From positions 1,674,001-1,738,000 of the forward strand of contig NZ_JAARML010000002.1 of the NCBI RefSeq assembly GCF_011759375.1: a stretch of 64,000 nt of DNA, written 5' to 3'. A program made the position numbers and the translations under genes. Source of the stretch: Paraflavitalea devenefica (GTDB lineage: Bacteria > Bacteroidota > Bacteroidia > Chitinophagales > Chitinophagaceae). Shown in pieces: positions 1 through 9,400 of the stretch. The notes under the pieces were generated by a model, which was not told where the DNA came from, searched no databases, and was given only the letters and a program-made list of their open reading frames with translations. The number at the start of each line of letters is the position of its first letter. Position 1 is the first letter of the stretch.

Positions 1-1
1 T

Positions 2-1033
2 GTAGTGGTGAATGGCCGTTTGGCCAGGAACGCTGCGATCAGCTTCGGTGATTACAAGAATACGGCAGACCGACCGGCAGAGTTCTATCCGGTTACCGGC
101 GACTGGGAAGCGATCCCTACCACCAATGAATCTTACGGCTACAGCAAATACGACAGCAGTCATAAACCGGTAGCCCACTTTATTCAACTCATGGCTAAAG
201 CAGCTTCCCGTGGTGGTAACCTGCTCATGAATATTGGCCCTAAAGGGGATGGCACTTTTGATACCAGGGATGTAACCATATTACAGGGTATTGGCCGGTG
301 GGTAGATAAGAACAGTGAAAGCATTGGTAGTGCCGGTGCTTCGGGATTGCCCTTACAGAACTGGGGCGTATCTACGTTGAAAGGCAATAAACTCTACCTC
401 CATGTATTTGAATGGCCGAAGGATGGTAAGCTTTATGTAGGTGGTTTGCAAACAGCAGTAAATAAAGCATTCTTTTTAACAGATGCCTCAAAAAAAACAT
501 TGCCTGTTAAAAGCAATGGTAAAAATGAGCTGGTCATACAACTGCCTGCCAAAGCGCGGGACACTGCTAATACAGTCATCGTACTGGAACTGAAAGGCGC
601 TATGAAAGCGGATACCGTGAGCTATATGGCGCCCAATATTCCACAGACGCGTTTACTGGCATTTGATGCCGCCCAAACAGGTAAAGGTTTGGGATATGGA
701 GATGGAAAGACCGGCCGTTTCTATGTAGACGGATGGGTATCGAAAGAGCAGTGGCTGAGTTGGCATATCCGTACGGCCGCACCGGCGAAATACCAACTGG
801 TGATCAAATACCTGGCAGGCGCAGATGCCGGTGGTACGTATGTTATTGATATAAACGGTGTGAAAAAAGAATATGCCGTGAGCAAGGCGAAGAATGACAC
901 GGAGGTAGTAACGCAGGCGTTGGGTGAGGTGAGCATACCCGCCGGTACACAGGCGGTGAACATTAAACCGGTTGCCATCACCGGAAAAGAATTAATGAAG
1001 CTGTTGGAAATACAATTGATTCAAATACCATAA
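2..1033 (+). CDS. alpha-L-fucosidase, GH29 (5'-truncated by window edge)
   Basis: C-terminal part of a GH29 alpha-L-fucosidase, which removes terminal L-fucose from glycans; in Bacteroidetes these are usually periplasmic or surface enzymes. The frame is open to the left edge (codons from base 2), so the catalytic nucleophile region lies outside the window. Visible family signatures are the NLLMNIGPKGDGTF stretch, the following GRWVDKNSESI segment and a beta-sandwich like that of the complete GH29 at 47783. After about residue 200 there is an extra domain of roughly 140 residues with beta-rich, CBM-like character (YQLVIKYLAGADAGGTYVIDING), probably a carbohydrate-binding or DUF5077-like module; that assignment is inference. 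It is followed 9 bp later by a GH88 gene, so the two are probably co-transcribed. Confidence 0.88.
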   Translation, partial: VVVNGRLARNAAISFGDYKNTADRPAEFYPVTGDWEAIPTTNESYGYSKYDSSHKPVAHFIQLMAKAASRGGNLLMNIGPKGDGTFDTRDVTILQGIGRWVDKNSESIGSAGASGLPLQNWGVSTLKGNKLYLHVFEWPKDGKLYVGGLQTAVNKAFFLTDASKKTLPVKSNGKNELVIQLPAKARDTANTVIVLELKGAMKADTVSYMAPNIPQTRLLAFDAAQTGKGLGYGDGKTGRFYVDGWVSKEQWLSWHIRTAAPAKYQLVIKYLAGADAGGTYVIDINGVKKEYAVSKAKNDTEVVTQALGEVSIPAGTQAVNIKPVAITGKELMKLLEIQLIQIP

Positions 1034-1042
1034 ATACAAACC

Positions 1043-2218
1043 ATGCGATTAATTGGTAGTTTAGCAATAGGTGTTTTATTGAATGGAACTATACAGGCGC
1101 AGCAAGTGAAATTGCCAACTGTATGGGCCGATGCAGAAAAGCAAACACAGGTAATGTTGCAGGCTGTACCTGCAGCCAAAGGGGATAAGACCGATCTCGT
1201 ATCACCCCGCACCATTGAGAATGGCAAGCTGAAGCTGGTAGCTTCCCGCGACTGGACCAGCGGTTTCTTTCCCGGTGTACTCTGGTTGCTGTATCAATAT
1301 ACTGGGAAGCAGGAATGGCTTATACAGGCCAAAGCCTATACGGCCAATATTGAAAGGGAGAAAACCAATGCAGGTACCCACGACATGGGCTTTAAGATCT
1401 TTTGCAGTTTTGGTACGGGTTACCGCCTCACCCATAATGCCACCTATAAAGACATCATCATCCAATCGGCCAAAACACTCTCCACGCGGTTTAATCCCAC
1501 CATCGGTTGTATCCGTTCCTGGGACCATCACAAAGAGGTGTGGGGCTTCCCGGTGATCATTGACAACATGATGAACCTGGAACTCTTGTTTGAAGCCACC
1601 AGGTTCTCCGGTGATTCTTCTTTCTATAAGATCGCGGTATCACATGCCAATACAACCATGAAAAACCATTTCCGCCCGGATTATAGTTCTTACCACGTTA
1701 TTGATTATGATACCGTAACCGGCGCTGTGGTGAAAAAAAATACACACCAGGGATACAGCCATGAGTCGGCCTGGTCAAGAGGGCAGGCCTGGGGACTGTA
1801 TGGTTACACCATGTGTTACCGTTATACAAAGAATCCGGCGTACTTACGGCAGGCAGAGCATATTGCAGCTTTCATCCTCAACCATCCCCGCTTGCCGAAA
1901 GATGGGGTACCTTATTATGACTTTGATGGTCCGGATATTCCCAATGCGCCACGCGATGCTTCTGCAGCAGCCGTCATTGCTTCCGGATTGTATGAGTTGA
2001 GCAGCTATAGCAAAAACGCCAAACTGTATCGCAATGCTGCTGATAAGATCATGACCAGCCTTACCCAATCCTATCGTTCGCCTATTGGGGAAAACTATGG
2101 CTTCCTTCTCCTGCACAGTACCGGCTCCAAACCTGCTAACAGTGAAGTAGATGTGCCATTGAACTATGCAGATTACTATTACCTCGAAGCGTTGTTGCGG
2201 GGTAGGAAGAAGAAATAA
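1043..2218 (+). CDS. unsaturated glucuronyl hydrolase, GH88 family
   Basis: Exported GH88-type hydrolase (391 aa) predicted to remove the 4,5-unsaturated uronic acid left at the non-reducing end of oligosaccharides by polysaccharide lyases. A signal peptide ends near IQAQQ (residues 1-20). Family hallmarks are HDMGF (Asp about 114) and DNMMNLELL (Asp about 174), matching the two catalytic Asp of the family, then SAWSRGQAWGLYGY and DASAAAVIASGL. The length suits an (alpha/alpha)6-barrel. The ATG lies 9 bp after the GH29 stop and a strong terminator follows at 2247, so this is the last gene of an operon entering from the left. GH88 together with GH29 suggests a fucosylated, uronate-containing substrate (inference). 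Confidence 0.9.
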   Translation: MRLIGSLAIGVLLNGTIQAQQVKLPTVWADAEKQTQVMLQAVPAAKGDKTDLVSPRTIENGKLKLVASRDWTSGFFPGVLWLLYQYTGKQEWLIQAKAYTANIEREKTNAGTHDMGFKIFCSFGTGYRLTHNATYKDIIIQSAKTLSTRFNPTIGCIRSWDHHKEVWGFPVIIDNMMNLELLFEATRFSGDSSFYKIAVSHANTTMKNHFRPDYSSYHVIDYDTVTGAVVKKNTHQGYSHESAWSRGQAWGLYGYTMCYRYTKNPAYLRQAEHIAAFILNHPRLPKDGVPYYDFDGPDIPNAPRDASAAAVIASGLYELSSYSKNAKLYRNAADKIMTSLTQSYRSPIGENYGFLLLHSTGSKPANSEVDVPLNYADYYYLEALLRGRKKK

Positions 2219-2246
2219 GTTAAGCTGATTATTAAGCTATACAAAA

Positions 2247-2278
2247 GGGAATTGATAAGCATCAATTCCTTTTTTTTA
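2247..2278 (+). terminator. Rho-independent terminator after GH88
   Basis: Perfect 9-bp stem GGAATTGAT / ATCAATTCC (2248-2256 and 2261-2269) with an AAGC loop and a run of eight T. It separates the GH29-GH88 operon from the Rhs operon downstream. Confidence 0.9.
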
Positions 2279-2668
2279 TTTTGGTACAACGAAAATATTT
2301 ATCTATACGCGCAGCCGGAAATGATGCCCACCGTAAAATTACGGTAATGGTAACCTGAAAAATATGTGAATAAAAACTCATGATTTGGTAACATACCACG
2401 ATAATAAAACGCTTTAGTTTGCAGAATCAATTAAATGGCGCGTGTAGTTGACGGGATTACAGGAACGGAAAAGGCATATACGGTTGCACAGTTATGGACG
2501 ATTTCGACACGGTTATCGGTTTAAACGGCACACTTATGCATTTCTATCCGGTCGTATGTTGTAGAGCCTTAATTTGCACCTGATAATACCAACAGAACCT
2601 GATTTCCTTATCCTGCAGGAACTCGTTGTTAAACCCCTTTATTGTTGAACCCAAACCTGACTGCGAAT
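2279..2668. other. intergenic region upstream of the Rhs operon
   Basis: About 390 bp without a convincing gene. It must hold the promoter of the long operon starting at 2669. A loose Bacteroidetes-like TAnTTTG element (TAGTTTG) occurs at 2415-2421, but I cannot place the -33 element convincingly. No repeat or RNA structure stood out. Confidence 0.4.
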
Positions 2669-4984
2669 ATGGGCATCCCATATCCGTACATAACTCCTTA
2701 TCTTTTTACCGTAGTGGCGGCTTTCCTCCTTGCTACGGCTTCTGTCAGTGCACAGACTGCTGCCGGTGATACCACTCAGCCAGTTAACAAAACTTCCCGT
2801 ACACTCACCGATACCACCCTTAAAGCGGTAAAAACACTGGCAGGCTACCAGCAGGATAAACTACTGGATGGAGTTAAAGGAACTTATAAGTCCAAACGCT
2901 CCTTACTCAAAGGACTCTTGCCCGGCAAGCAATCACTGCTGCCCAAAGATTCCTTATCCCTTGATAGTAATCACCCCTTCAAAAACCTGCTGCATACAAA
3001 ACCACTGTTAAGAATGACCGGTGGTTACATCAGCTACCAGTTCAACTACCGCTCGGCCATTGATACGCCTTATGTGGAAAAAGACATTGCCCAGCATAAT
3101 ATTACGGGTAACCTGTATTTTACTGTAGCGGGCCACCTGCCCCTGCGGGTGACCTGGTGGTCGCGGCAAAGCAATTCGCGGGTATTCCGGGATATCACCG
3201 ATGTGCAGGCCTCCTTTGACGGGGCTGCCTTTCAGCAGCAGTTGCAGGCTTCGCTGCGCCAGCGCCTGCTGGCCCTGGCGCCTTCCTTACAGGACTCCCT
3301 CACCGAAAAGTTATACAACCTCAAGAAACTCCAACTGGGTGGCCTGAAAGACCAACTGCTGGGTTCTTTTTCGCCGCAAAGCCTGGTAGAGGCCAATGAG
3401 ACCCTGCGGGTGCCGCGCATCACCTGGCAGCCCGGGGTGGCCGACAGTGTGAACAGCCGCCGGGAAGACTCCCTGAAAAAAGCGGCGACTCTTTTTCTCG
3501 ACCTGTATGCCAAAACCAAAGGCGAAGTGGACCGGCTGGAAAAACAGGTAGACTCCCTTAAAAAGAAGTATGAACAGAACCAGCAGAAGGTGCGGCAGTT
3601 CAAACAACTGGTGACCGGCAAATGGGATGACCTGATCGCTTCGCGGAGCTGGAAGGACAAACTGCAGCAATACGGTATGAGTAATGTGGAAGTGCCGGCT
3701 AAATATCGCTGGCTGCTTGGCTTAAGACAGTTCAGTGTAGGCCGCAGTGTGACCAACTACAGTGAGCTCACCGTGAAAAATACCAGTGTCAATGGCCTGA
3801 ACTTCGAATACAACTCCTGGTATTACCTGGCGGTAGCCGCCGGCGTGGTGGATTACCGCTACCGTGATTTTGTGGTCAATGGCGCCAATAAGAAACCCCA
3901 GTACCTCTACCTGGTCCGGGCCGGTATTGGCCGGCTGGAAAAGAACTACTTCATTCTCTCCGCTTTCCGGGGGGAGAAGCAACTATTCCCCTCCAACGGC
4001 GCGCGGCTCTCCTCCATCACCGTTACCGGCTTCAGTGCCGAAGCCAAAATGCAGGTGAACCGTACAACCCACCTCACAGCAGAAGTAGCCAAATCACTCG
4101 CCCCTGATTTTAGAAACAATCCTTCGCGGGGCAATACCAAGTTCAGTTTGTCTGATCACAGCAACCAGGCCTATGCGCTGAAGTTGTATTCCTATATTCC
4201 TGCTACCCGTACCCGGCTGGAAGGCTATTACAAACAGACCGGCGCCAATTTTCAATCCTTCAGCAGCTTCCAGACCAATGCTGCCCTGGAGAGCTGGAGT
4301 GTCAAAGCAGGGCAGGACTTCTTCAAACGCAAATTGCGGCTCTCTGCCGCAGTGCGCAAAAATGAGTTTACCAATCCCTTCCTGCCACAGGACTATAAAA
4401 GCAATACGGTGTTCAAAAGCCTGACGGCTACGTTTAAAATGCGCAAGTGGCCGGTCATTACGGTGGGTTATCAACCCATGAGCCAGCTCACGGCATTAGA
4501 CAGCCAGGTGGTGGAGAACCGTTTCCAGGTACTCAATGCCAGCGCTTATCATATCTATAAGATCAATAACCTGCGCACGGCCTCTACCGTGGTACTCAAC
4601 AAATTTTACAATACCAACAGTGATACCGGTTTTGTGTACTACAATGCCACCAATGTATTCTGGGCGCAGCAATTCTTTTTCAAGGCTTTTACGGCCCAGG
4701 TAGCGGTGTCCTGGACGCAGAATTCCGGTTACCGGCTGACGGTGCTGGATGAAGGCATTCAACTGAACCTGACCAAACTGGGCTCGGTGGGTTTTGGAGT
4801 CAAGATCAACAGCCTGAATGATCAGGTGATCAAAACAGGCGGTTATGTCAATGCCGGTGTGCGGGTGTATAAACAGGATGTGATCACGCTGAGCTATGAG
4901 CGGGGATACCTGCCGGGCTTTAACAAAGGGCTTATAAGAAATGAAATGGGCACCGTGCAGTTTGTAAAGAGTTTCGGGTTTTGA
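2669..4984 (+). CDS. predicted outer-membrane beta-barrel protein with coiled coil, first gene of Rhs operon
   Basis: Protein of 771 aa with no family I can name. I chose the ATG at 2669 rather than an upstream TTG at 2642 because it gives a clean signal peptide ending at VSAQ. A low-complexity, basic region (about residues 30-100) is followed by a beta-rich domain, a coiled coil around residues 270-320 (DRLEKQVDSLKKKYEQNQQKVRQ) and a long C-terminal part of alternating hydrophobic and aromatic strands ending in Phe (VKSFGF), the usual terminal signature of outer-membrane barrels. As first gene of the Rhs operon it could be the outer-membrane component that exports or anchors the giant proteins; that is inference from position and fold only. 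A heptad DNA repeat begins inside its last codons. Confidence 0.7.
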   Translation: MGIPYPYITPYLFTVVAAFLLATASVSAQTAAGDTTQPVNKTSRTLTDTTLKAVKTLAGYQQDKLLDGVKGTYKSKRSLLKGLLPGKQSLLPKDSLSLDSNHPFKNLLHTKPLLRMTGGYISYQFNYRSAIDTPYVEKDIAQHNITGNLYFTVAGHLPLRVTWWSRQSNSRVFRDITDVQASFDGAAFQQQLQASLRQRLLALAPSLQDSLTEKLYNLKKLQLGGLKDQLLGSFSPQSLVEANETLRVPRITWQPGVADSVNSRREDSLKKAATLFLDLYAKTKGEVDRLEKQVDSLKKKYEQNQQKVRQFKQLVTGKWDDLIASRSWKDKLQQYGMSNVEVPAKYRWLLGLRQFSVGRSVTNYSELTVKNTSVNGLNFEYNSWYYLAVAAGVVDYRYRDFVVNGANKKPQYLYLVRAGIGRLEKNYFILSAFRGEKQLFPSNGARLSSITVTGFSAEAKMQVNRTTHLTAEVAKSLAPDFRNNPSRGNTKFSLSDHSNQAYALKLYSYIPATRTRLEGYYKQTGANFQSFSSFQTNAALESWSVKAGQDFFKRKLRLSAAVRKNEFTNPFLPQDYKSNTVFKSLTATFKMRKWPVITVGYQPMSQLTALDSQVVENRFQVLNASAYHIYKINNLRTASTVVLNKFYNTNSDTGFVYYNATNVFWAQQFFFKAFTAQVAVSWTQNSGYRLTVLDEGIQLNLTKLGSVGFGVKINSLNDQVIKTGGYVNAGVRVYKQDVITLSYERGYLPGFNKGLIRNEMGTVQFVKSFGF

Positions 4985-5116
4985 GTTTCGCGTTTCGTGT
5001 TGCTGCCGCCTGTTGAACTTCCTGGCAATATTCAACTGACTTCTGTGGCAACAACCTGCTGATCATTTATCAGGCAGTTACACAGAAGAACCCGAAACCC
5101 CAAACCCGGAACCCGA
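4971..5116. repeat. 7-bp tandem repeats forming an inverted pair (GTTTCGN ... AACCCGN)
   Basis: The left tract (4971-5005) has five 7-bp units of the form GTTTCGN and begins in the last codons of the preceding gene, whose stop codon lies inside it. The right tract (5089-5116) has four units of the form AACCCGN, which is roughly the complement. The transcript could fold into a long imperfect hairpin between the two genes. See the findings for the wider family. Confidence 0.75.
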
Positions 5117-5144
5117 AATAGATTTGATGCATGAAACAAACAAT

Positions 5145-6254
5145 ATGAAAAAGATATTTCTATTCATTGTACTGTTATTCGTGGGATGGCACGCCCACGC
5201 ACAGGTGGTGCTGAACCTGCAGTTGCCGCCGCTGGGCCTTACTATTAAGCCACAGCTCTGGAACCTGTCGCTGGTCAATACTTCAGCGCAGGACCTGTCC
5301 GTACGTGTTGAAATGGTGATGACCGATGTGTCCAACAACCAGCGGGTGTTAACGGGCACGTCTAAGCTTATTCTGCTGCCAAGAGGCGTAAAACAACTGC
5401 AGTTGAGTGATGTGATGCCCATTACTTACAATCCCGGCAGTCCGGGTTATGCGGTAGATCCTTCGCCCGAAGGTTTTCTACCCATTGGCCTGTTCAACAT
5501 CTGCTATACCGTGATCCGGGTGCAGAGTGATGAGGTGGACAGGCTGGGGGAGGAGTGTGAGACCATTGAGGTAGAACCCATCAGTCCGCCCCAGCTCATG
5601 ATGCCGTTGGATGAAGAGCAGGTGGATATCACCCGTCCTTTCTTTGCCTGGATACCACCTTCTCCTTTCAACACCCTCAACAGCCTGCTGTTCGATTGGG
5701 TGCTGGTGGAAGTACAGGCTACCCAAAGTCCGGCTGATGCCATCCAGCAGAATGTGCCGGTGCTCACCAGGCAAAATATCTCCTTTACCAACCTGCAATA
5801 CCCGCTGTCTGCTCCTGAGCTGGACAGCAGCAAGCTATATGCCTGGCGCATCACGGCCAAAAATAACATGAGCCCCATTGCCAACAGTGAAGTATGGAGT
5901 TTCCGGGTACGTCGGTACGGGCTGGATACCATTGCGGCTACAGGCACCGGTTATTTTGCGAAGCTGTACCGGGAGGAAGGAGCGGCCTTTACGATCTGCA
6001 CGGGTGTCTTACGTTTTGAATACCTCAATGAGCTGAACAGTGCTGCGGTCAACCTGCGGTTGTTCGATATCAGCACGGCCATGCGCAAACAGATCACGCT
6101 GGACAGTACAGACCAGTCCGTACGCCTGGGACAAAACTTTGTGCAGGTAGACCTGCGGGAAACCGGTGGGATGATTAATAAACACCTATACCTGCTGGAG
6201 GTGGAGAATGCAAGAGGGGAAAAGCGGTACCTGAAGTTTGAGTACAGGGAGTAA
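5145..6254 (+). CDS. exported protein with FN3-like domain, Rhs operon
   Basis: 369 aa from the ATG at 5145, which gives the signal peptide MKKIFLFIVLLFVGWHAHAQ; a longer TTG start at 5124 is less likely. The N-terminal part (about 20-150) is a beta-rich domain. Residues about 155-265 look like an FN3/Ig-type module (PQLMMPLDEEQVDITRPFFAW ... YAWRITAKNN ... VWSFRVRR). The remainder is beta-rich and ends in charged residues. No catalytic motif is visible. It lies between the barrel gene and the first giant Rhs-like gene and is presumably exported; an adhesion or assembly role is inference. Confidence 0.65.
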   Translation: MKKIFLFIVLLFVGWHAHAQVVLNLQLPPLGLTIKPQLWNLSLVNTSAQDLSVRVEMVMTDVSNNQRVLTGTSKLILLPRGVKQLQLSDVMPITYNPGSPGYAVDPSPEGFLPIGLFNICYTVIRVQSDEVDRLGEECETIEVEPISPPQLMMPLDEEQVDITRPFFAWIPPSPFNTLNSLLFDWVLVEVQATQSPADAIQQNVPVLTRQNISFTNLQYPLSAPELDSSKLYAWRITAKNNMSPIANSEVWSFRVRRYGLDTIAATGTGYFAKLYREEGAAFTICTGVLRFEYLNELNSAAVNLRLFDISTAMRKQITLDSTDQSVRLGQNFVQVDLRETGGMINKHLYLLEVENARGEKRYLKFEYRE

Positions 6255-6263
6255 AGGAGGGTG

Positions 6264-6394
6264 GCGAGTGGTAAATAGCGAGTAGCGAGTGGGCAAAACA
6301 GTTAGCCAGTTACACTTGAAGCCCACTGGCCATTTACTACTAGCCACTAGCTATTCACGATTGATAGTTCACTTTCGACTAATTGACGAATCAC
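6264..6394. repeat. 7-bp tandem repeats, inverted pair (GCGAGTN ... ACTAGCN)
   Basis: Units GCGAGTG, GTAAATA, GCGAGTA, GCGAGTG at 6264-6291, then ten successive 7-bp units from 6325 to 6394 (ACTGGCC, ATTTACT, ACTAGCC, ACTAGCT and more degenerate copies). The right tract read on the minus strand resembles the left tract. It starts 10 bp after the upstream stop codon and ends 16 bp before the next start. Confidence 0.7.
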
Positions 6395-6409
6395 GTAAAA
6401 TAATATTGC

Positions 6410-9400
6410 ATGTTAGTTTCTCTGGCGCGTTATCACAAGAGCATTGCCTGGTTTTTTGTGGGATTGTTTTACCTGGAGCTGGTATTGGTACCGGTGGCAG
6501 GAAGGGGAGAAGGCAGGATGGCTATGCCGTTTAGATCAGCAAGGTCGTATGGACTGGATGTACCTTATCTGTCGGGCAAGGTCAGTTGGTCAACAGGGCG
6601 AAATAATCCCGGAGCGTTCACACCATTGGCTGACAAGGCCACTGCATTACGCGGAACGATGGTTCCCCTGGCAGGCTCCCCATTGGGGGCAGGAGGCAGT
6701 GCTGCAGATGGAGGCGGACCCGGACAGCCGGAGATGGCGGCCTTTACTTCTGTGAGCAGCGCCAATATGGTGGACCTGTTCAGCGGTGATTTCTCTTACA
6801 ACATTCCTTTATTGGATGTGGGTGGTTACCCGGTGAACCTGGCTTACCGCGCCGGCGTGTCTATGGACCAGGAGGCGAGCTGGGTGGGGCTCGGGTGGAA
6901 TATCAACCCCGGCACGATCACCCGGAACATGCGCGGCCTGCCGGATGATTTTAATGGTCAGTATGACTCAGTGCGCAAAGTGATGTCTATAAAAGAGAAC
7001 AAAACCATCGGGGTAACCGGTGGGGCGGATGTAGAGATTGCCGGGTTCCCAAAAAATAAAGACGGAGGCACTGATACAGCTTCTATGGGAAGCGTCGGTG
7101 CCAGCCTGGGGGTAGTGCATAACAACTACCGTGGCTGGGGCCTTGAGCATGGTATCAATGCCAGCATCAATGCCGCTAAATTTGGTAAGGGAGCGCTCAC
7201 AGCCGGGCTTTCTATTACCAATAGCTCTATGGATGGGTTATCCCTGGCGCCTTCTCTTTCGATAAGCATCAGTAAATACAATGCCAGTGAAGATGCAACT
7301 ACAACACACAGTTTTTCTATTACCCAGCCATACAATACCCGGTCGGGCTTAAAAGCCTTGCAACTGGGGTTGGGCACACGAAGGTCTAATGGAGATATCA
7401 AGAATCAAAAAACAAGTAACCATGGTTACGGATCAACCTTTACTTCTTATCTTTCTTTCAACTCTCCCGGCTACACGCCTACGATCAGTATGCCCTATAC
7501 CAGCCGGCAATTTTCCTTTACCGGTAAAGTCGGTACAGAAATAAAGGTGATACACCCCAGTTACTTTCTCAGTGGGTATGTTGCCAAACAGTACATTGCC
7601 GCTGCCGATACCCAGTTGTACCTGCCTTCTTATGGTTACCTGCATTACCAGGCGGGTGCGCAGAACAGGGCTTCCCTGCTGGACTTTAACCGTGAAAAAG
7701 AATTGCCATACAGGGAAAAACCTGCAGTGCCGCACATTGCCATCCCCAGCTACACCTATGATGCTTTTTCTATTACAGGTGAGGGTACCGGCGGTATGTT
7801 CCGCGCTTACCGGGCCGATATTGGGTTTATTCATGATCATTTCATCCGTACCAAAGATGCGTCGGACCGGGCCAGTGTGGATATTGGCACGGGCGACCAG
7901 GTACACGGAGGAATTGACCTCAACATCAACCGGGTTATCACACAGAATGGCCCCTGGCTCAACCAGAATGTAATAAAGGAAGCCATTAAGTTCAGAAAGG
8001 ACTCGGCCGGTTTCCAGGCGGTGTACTTCCGCAATCCCGGGGAGAAATCCATCAATGACCGGCAGTTCTATGAAACACTTGGCGGCGATGATGTGGTAAC
8101 GGTGGGCCTGGACCAGATGCCCAATGTCAGCGTCATCAATGCCACCAATTACCTGCGACGTTATAAAAATGGCCGCTTGAATGGCGTGCAGTTACTGAAT
8201 GCGCAGAATGCCGTAAAAGCGCAGCGCGATAAGCGTACACAGGTCATCACCTATCTGTCGGCGCAGGAAGCGCAGGCGGTGGGATTGGCAAAGTACATTG
8301 AGTACCACCGGCTCAATGCTTTTGATTCCGCCTCCTGTGTGGAACCGTCGTTTGGGATAGACCCTGCTATGGGCAGCGGACTCATCGGGCAATATTTTAA
8401 ATCAAAGCGACCGGGGGGAACGCTGGCATTTACAAAAGTGGCTCCCGTGATAGACTTTGATTGGGGCCGGGAAGTGCCCTTCCACGAGGCTGGCTTTATC
8501 AATGATAAGTTCTCCGTGCGCTGGACAGGCAGGATCAAGGCGCCCCAAACAGGCACTTATCACTTCTATACGACGAGCGACGACGGAGTGATGTTGTGGA
8601 TCAATGATACCCTGATCATTGATCATTGGAAGCCCCGTATGAAAAAACATGGCCCGCTCAAAGGGCAGGTGAATCTTGTAGCGGGCAAAATGTATAATAT
8701 CAGGCTGGAGCATTATGACGAGGGAGGCCTTGCCTATATACGGCTGGAATGGGACCATCCGGCCCAGCAAAACCGGGCACTCATACCACAGGCCTTTTTA
8801 TTCCCACCTTCTGCCAAAGATACCTTTGAACACAACAACATTGTACGGGAACAGCGCGTGAACCGCTTCCGCAAAGCCAACCATATCTCAGAGATTGATG
8901 TGCTCAACAACGACGGGCGGCGTTACATATATGGCATACCGGTATACAACCTGAAACAACGGGAGACTACCTTCTCGGTAGATGGAAAAACCAACCAGGG
9001 GAACAAACTGACCGGCCTCGCCCGTTACAATCATGGGGTTGATAATACTACAGATAACAGGCTGGGCAAGGACTGGTACTTTACCAGTGAAGAAGTACCG
9101 GCCTATGCGCATTCCTTCCTGCTGACCGGAATCTTATCGGCCGACTATTCAGACATTACCGGCAATGGCATCACAGACGATGATATCGGCGACGCCGTAA
9201 AATTCAATTACACCAAAGTAGCAGGCATTGCCAATCCCTACCAATGGCGGGCGCCGGCTGTTCCGGATAGTGTAACCTATAATGAAGGGTTAAAAACCGA
9301 TTACCGGGATGATAAAGGGAGTTATATCTATGGTGAGAAAGAATTGTGGTACCTGCATTCTATTGAATCAAAGACAATGGTGGCCACCTTCGTGCTGGAA